A stretch of DNA of 16,110 bases from positions 1-16,110 of the forward strand of contig JAEWNA010000367.1 of NCBI GenBank assembly GCA_023392975.1, read 5' to 3'. Positions within the stretch are counted from its first letter, which is position 1. Each line of letters starts with the position of its first letter. This document shows, one piece after another, positions 14,654 to 16,110 of this stretch. The DNA is from Pseudomonadota bacterium (GTDB taxonomy: Bacteria; Pseudomonadota; Gammaproteobacteria; Xanthomonadales; Xanthomonadaceae). The notes under the pieces were generated by a model. That model saw only the letters and a list, made by a program, of their open reading frames with translations. It ran no database searches and was not told the DNA's origin. The position numbers and the translations under genes were made by a program.

Positions 14654-14782
14654 AAGCGCGACGAGGCCGCAACCGGCGTCGCCGACCGGGTCGTCCGCGT
14701 CTTCGAGTGCAGGCAGGGCCCTGCCGCGATGTCCGCCCACGCCTTCCTCTCATGTCCTCCCGACGAGCGGCGCCACGGGCGC

Positions 14783-14811
14783 TTGACAGTCGCCGAATTC
14801 AATTCTACAAA
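14783..14811 (+). promoter_or_regulatory. Promoter of the blaI-M56 operon
   Basis: TTGACA at 14783-14788 is a perfect -35, followed by a 17-base spacer and TACAAA (14806-14811; 4 of 6). The predicted start of transcription is near 14818, giving a leader of about 25 bases to the blaI ATG. This is the best sigma-70 promoter in the window. Its -10 lies inside the first BlaI-type dyad. Confidence 0.75.
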
Positions 14812-14830
14812 TGTAGTACTACAGCTGTAG
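14805..14830. promoter_or_regulatory. Tandem BlaI/MecI-type operators
   Basis: Two dyads stand end to end: CTACA-AA-TGTAG (14805-14816) and CTACA-GC-TGTAG (14819-14830). Their centres are 14 bases apart. Both match the TACA-N2-TGTA core bound by BlaI/MecI repressors of Gram-positive bacteria, and the second is a perfect 12-bp palindrome. The first covers the -10 and the second the predicted transcription start, so a bound repressor would block RNA polymerase. The adjacent blaI-type gene makes autorepression the natural reading. Confidence 0.8.
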
Positions 14831-14842
14831 AGGAATATCGGC

Positions 14843-15232
14843 ATGGCCGAAGACATCGTGTTGAGCGACCTGCAGCTCGACCTCATGCGGGTGCTGTGGC
14901 GGGCCGGGGAGCTGAACGTGGCCGACGCGACTACGGCGCTCGCCGACCGCGACCTGGCCCACACCACCGTGGCGACGCTGCTCACCCGCCTGGAGAAGCG
15001 CGGCGTGGTCGAATCCCGGCGCGAAGGTCGGCTGCTGGTCTATCGGGCGTGTGTGACCGAGGCCCAGGTCAGGCGGAGCATGGTCTCCAGCCTGATCTCC
15101 CAGGTGTTCCGCGGGGATTCGAAGGCGCTGCTGGCGCATCTGGTCAGCGAGCGCGAAGTCGCGCCGGGCGATCTCGAACAGGTGCGTGCGCTGCTCGCCG
15201 ACGCCGACGAGGACCAGGGAGGGACGCCGTGA
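14843..15232 (+). CDS. BlaI/MecI/CopY-family transcriptional repressor
   Basis: Dimeric winged-helix repressor of 129 aa, the standard length for the penicillinase-repressor family (PF03965). Seen: N-terminal winged-helix domain (about 5-75) with LSDLQLDLMRVLW, the recognition-helix region TTVATLLTRLEKRGVVE (41-57) and wing LLVYRA; then a C-terminal dimerisation part (about 75-120) with MVSSLISQVF and LLAHLVSE. In BlaI/MecI the dimerisation domain is cut or displaced after signalling by the membrane protease BlaR1/MecR1. The ATG at 14843 has AGAGGA (14829-14834) about 8 bases upstream. The downstream M56 protease overlaps by one base (TGATG). No beta-lactamase gene is in the window, so the regulon is unknown; pairs like this also control unrelated stress genes. 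Confidence 0.93.
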   Translation: MAEDIVLSDLQLDLMRVLWRAGELNVADATTALADRDLAHTTVATLLTRLEKRGVVESRREGRLLVYRACVTEAQVRRSMVSSLISQVFRGDSKALLAHLVSEREVAPGDLEQVRALLADADEDQGGTP

Positions 15233-16110
15233 TGGACGACGCGATCCTGTCCCTGCTTGCGGGCCTCGCCGCCCATGCGCCTTCGCTGTCGACGATGGCC
15301 GGCCTGCTGATGGCCTTCGTGCTGCACGCGACGCTGCTGCTCGCCCTCGCCTGGGGATTGGAGCGCGCCGGCGCGCTGAAGCATCCGGGCTGGGCGGAAT
15401 TCGCCTGGCGGCTGGCGCTGTTCGGTGCGTTCGTGTCCGCCGGACTGCAGGCGCTGCCGATGCCGGGCGCGCATGTGCCGGTGGAAGCCCGCATCGCGGT
15501 CCTGCCGGCAGGGGCGCCCGCCGCCACGGCGTCACAGCCCGCGTCCGCGACGATGCGCCCGTCACCCGTGGCGATCTCCGAGGCGGTCAACGCGTTGCCG
15601 GCGGCGCCGATCGCGACGTCGCACGACGCCCGTCCGATGCGGACCCCGGCCATCGCGTTGCCGCTGGCGACCGATGCCATCGCGTTCGCACTGCTGGCGT
15701 GGGCACTGGGCACCGCGTTCTTCGCGCTGCGCCTGCTGCGGCAGTGGCGCGCCCTGCGGCGACTGCGCCGGCGTGCGCTGCGCGATGGCGTCGTGGCCTC
15801 GCCGGCGCTGCAGGCGACGCTGCGCGATCTCGCGGGGGAACTGCAGCTGCCGATACCCGCGCTGCGCTTGCTGCCGATGCTCGACAGCCCCGTGGCGTTG
15901 CCCGGCGCGATCCTGTTGCCGCGCTGGGCCGAGGGCCTCGATGCGGCGCAGCGTCGCGCGATGCTCGCGCACGAACTGGCGCACCTGCAGCGACGCGACC
16001 CGCGCTGGCGCTTGCTGCAACGCCTGGCGCTGGCGCCGCTGTTCTTCCACCCGCTGGCCTGGCGCGCCCGCCAGCGTCTCGAGGCGCTGGCCGAGACGCT
16101 GTGCGACCGC
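15232..16110 (+). CDS. M56-family (BlaR1/MecR1-like) membrane metalloprotease, N-terminal part (3' end outside window)
   Basis: The open frame continues without a stop to the right edge, 293 codons present. Seen: hydrophobic segments at about 23-42 and 57-70, a long Ala/Pro-rich loop (about 75-140), a further helix (about 145-165), then a cytoplasmic-type protease domain with HELAH (His247, Glu248, His251) followed by QRRDP, FFHPLAW and the start of an E-x-x-CD segment that holds the third zinc ligand. This is the gluzincin arrangement of BlaR1/MecR1 (M56). In that family the protease inactivates the partner repressor when a sensor domain is triggered. Any sensor domain lies outside the window, so beta-lactam sensing cannot be judged. 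The ATG at 15232 overlaps the blaI stop (TGATG) with GGAGGG (15218-15223) 8 bases upstream; a GTG one codon earlier is an alternative. Confidence 0.92.
   Translation, partial: MDDAILSLLAGLAAHAPSLSTMAGLLMAFVLHATLLLALAWGLERAGALKHPGWAEFAWRLALFGAFVSAGLQALPMPGAHVPVEARIAVLPAGAPAATASQPASATMRPSPVAISEAVNALPAAPIATSHDARPMRTPAIALPLATDAIAFALLAWALGTAFFALRLLRQWRALRRLRRRALRDGVVASPALQATLRDLAGELQLPIPALRLLPMLDSPVALPGAILLPRWAEGLDAAQRRAMLAHELAHLQRRDPRWRLLQRLALAPLFFHPLAWRARQRLEALAETLCDR

Noticed and set aside
1..16110. CRISPR array, insertion sequence, prophage or rRNA/tRNA gene
   Set aside because: No regularly spaced repeats, no transposase or integrase frame, and no RNA-gene signature seen on either strand.

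Overview
This is a GC-rich window (about 70% in typical genes by hand count) from a Gammaproteobacterium. The recB-recD-folE order, glutamate synthase genes, a barnase/barstar-type pair, an I78 lipoprotein and a BlaI/M56 pair resemble Xanthomonadales (Lysobacteraceae/Xanthomonadaceae, e.g. Lysobacter or Luteimonas). That placement is an inference from protein flavour and base composition; there is no rRNA or other marker here. Coding density is very high and no gene-free stretch exceeds 300 bases.

Layout. (1) 1-3763, plus: the C-terminal half of recB, cut by the left edge, and complete recD, overlapping by ATGA. recC is expected further left. (2) 3839-4480, plus: folE, GTP cyclohydrolase I. 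(3) 4507-5561: two unrecognised genes of lower GC (55-58% in sampled rows), convergent: a secreted six-cysteine protein (plus) and a cysteine-pair protein, probably zinc-binding (minus). (4) 5593-11659, minus: gltB-gltD, both subunits of NADPH-dependent glutamate synthase, separated by an inverted pair of REP-like hairpins. (5) 11896-13158, plus: an MFS efflux-type transporter divergent from gltB. (6) 13171-14595, minus: an I78-type inhibitor lipoprotein, then a membrane-anchored RNase of the barnase/RNase Sa type overlapping a barstar-family inhibitor gene by ATGA. An Fnr/Anr-like box lies upstream of the RNase. (7) 14783-16110, plus: a BlaI/MecI-type repressor followed directly by an M56 (BlaR1-like) metalloprotease cut by the right edge. 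The promoter has a perfect TTGACA -35 and two tandem CTACA-N2-TGTAG dyads placed for autoregulation.

How they work together: RecBD (with RecC outside) handles double-strand-break repair, FolE makes the first tetrahydrofolate/pterin intermediate, and GltBD assimilates ammonia with glutamine synthetase. The right-hand part is a defence/stress-flavoured neighbourhood: an exported RNase with its cytosolic inhibitor, a protease-inhibitor lipoprotein, and a protease-controlled repressor. No clearly new multi-gene system is evident. The items most worth a second look are the anchored RNase-barstar unit with its Fnr-like box, the BlaI double operator, and the REP pair inside gltBD.
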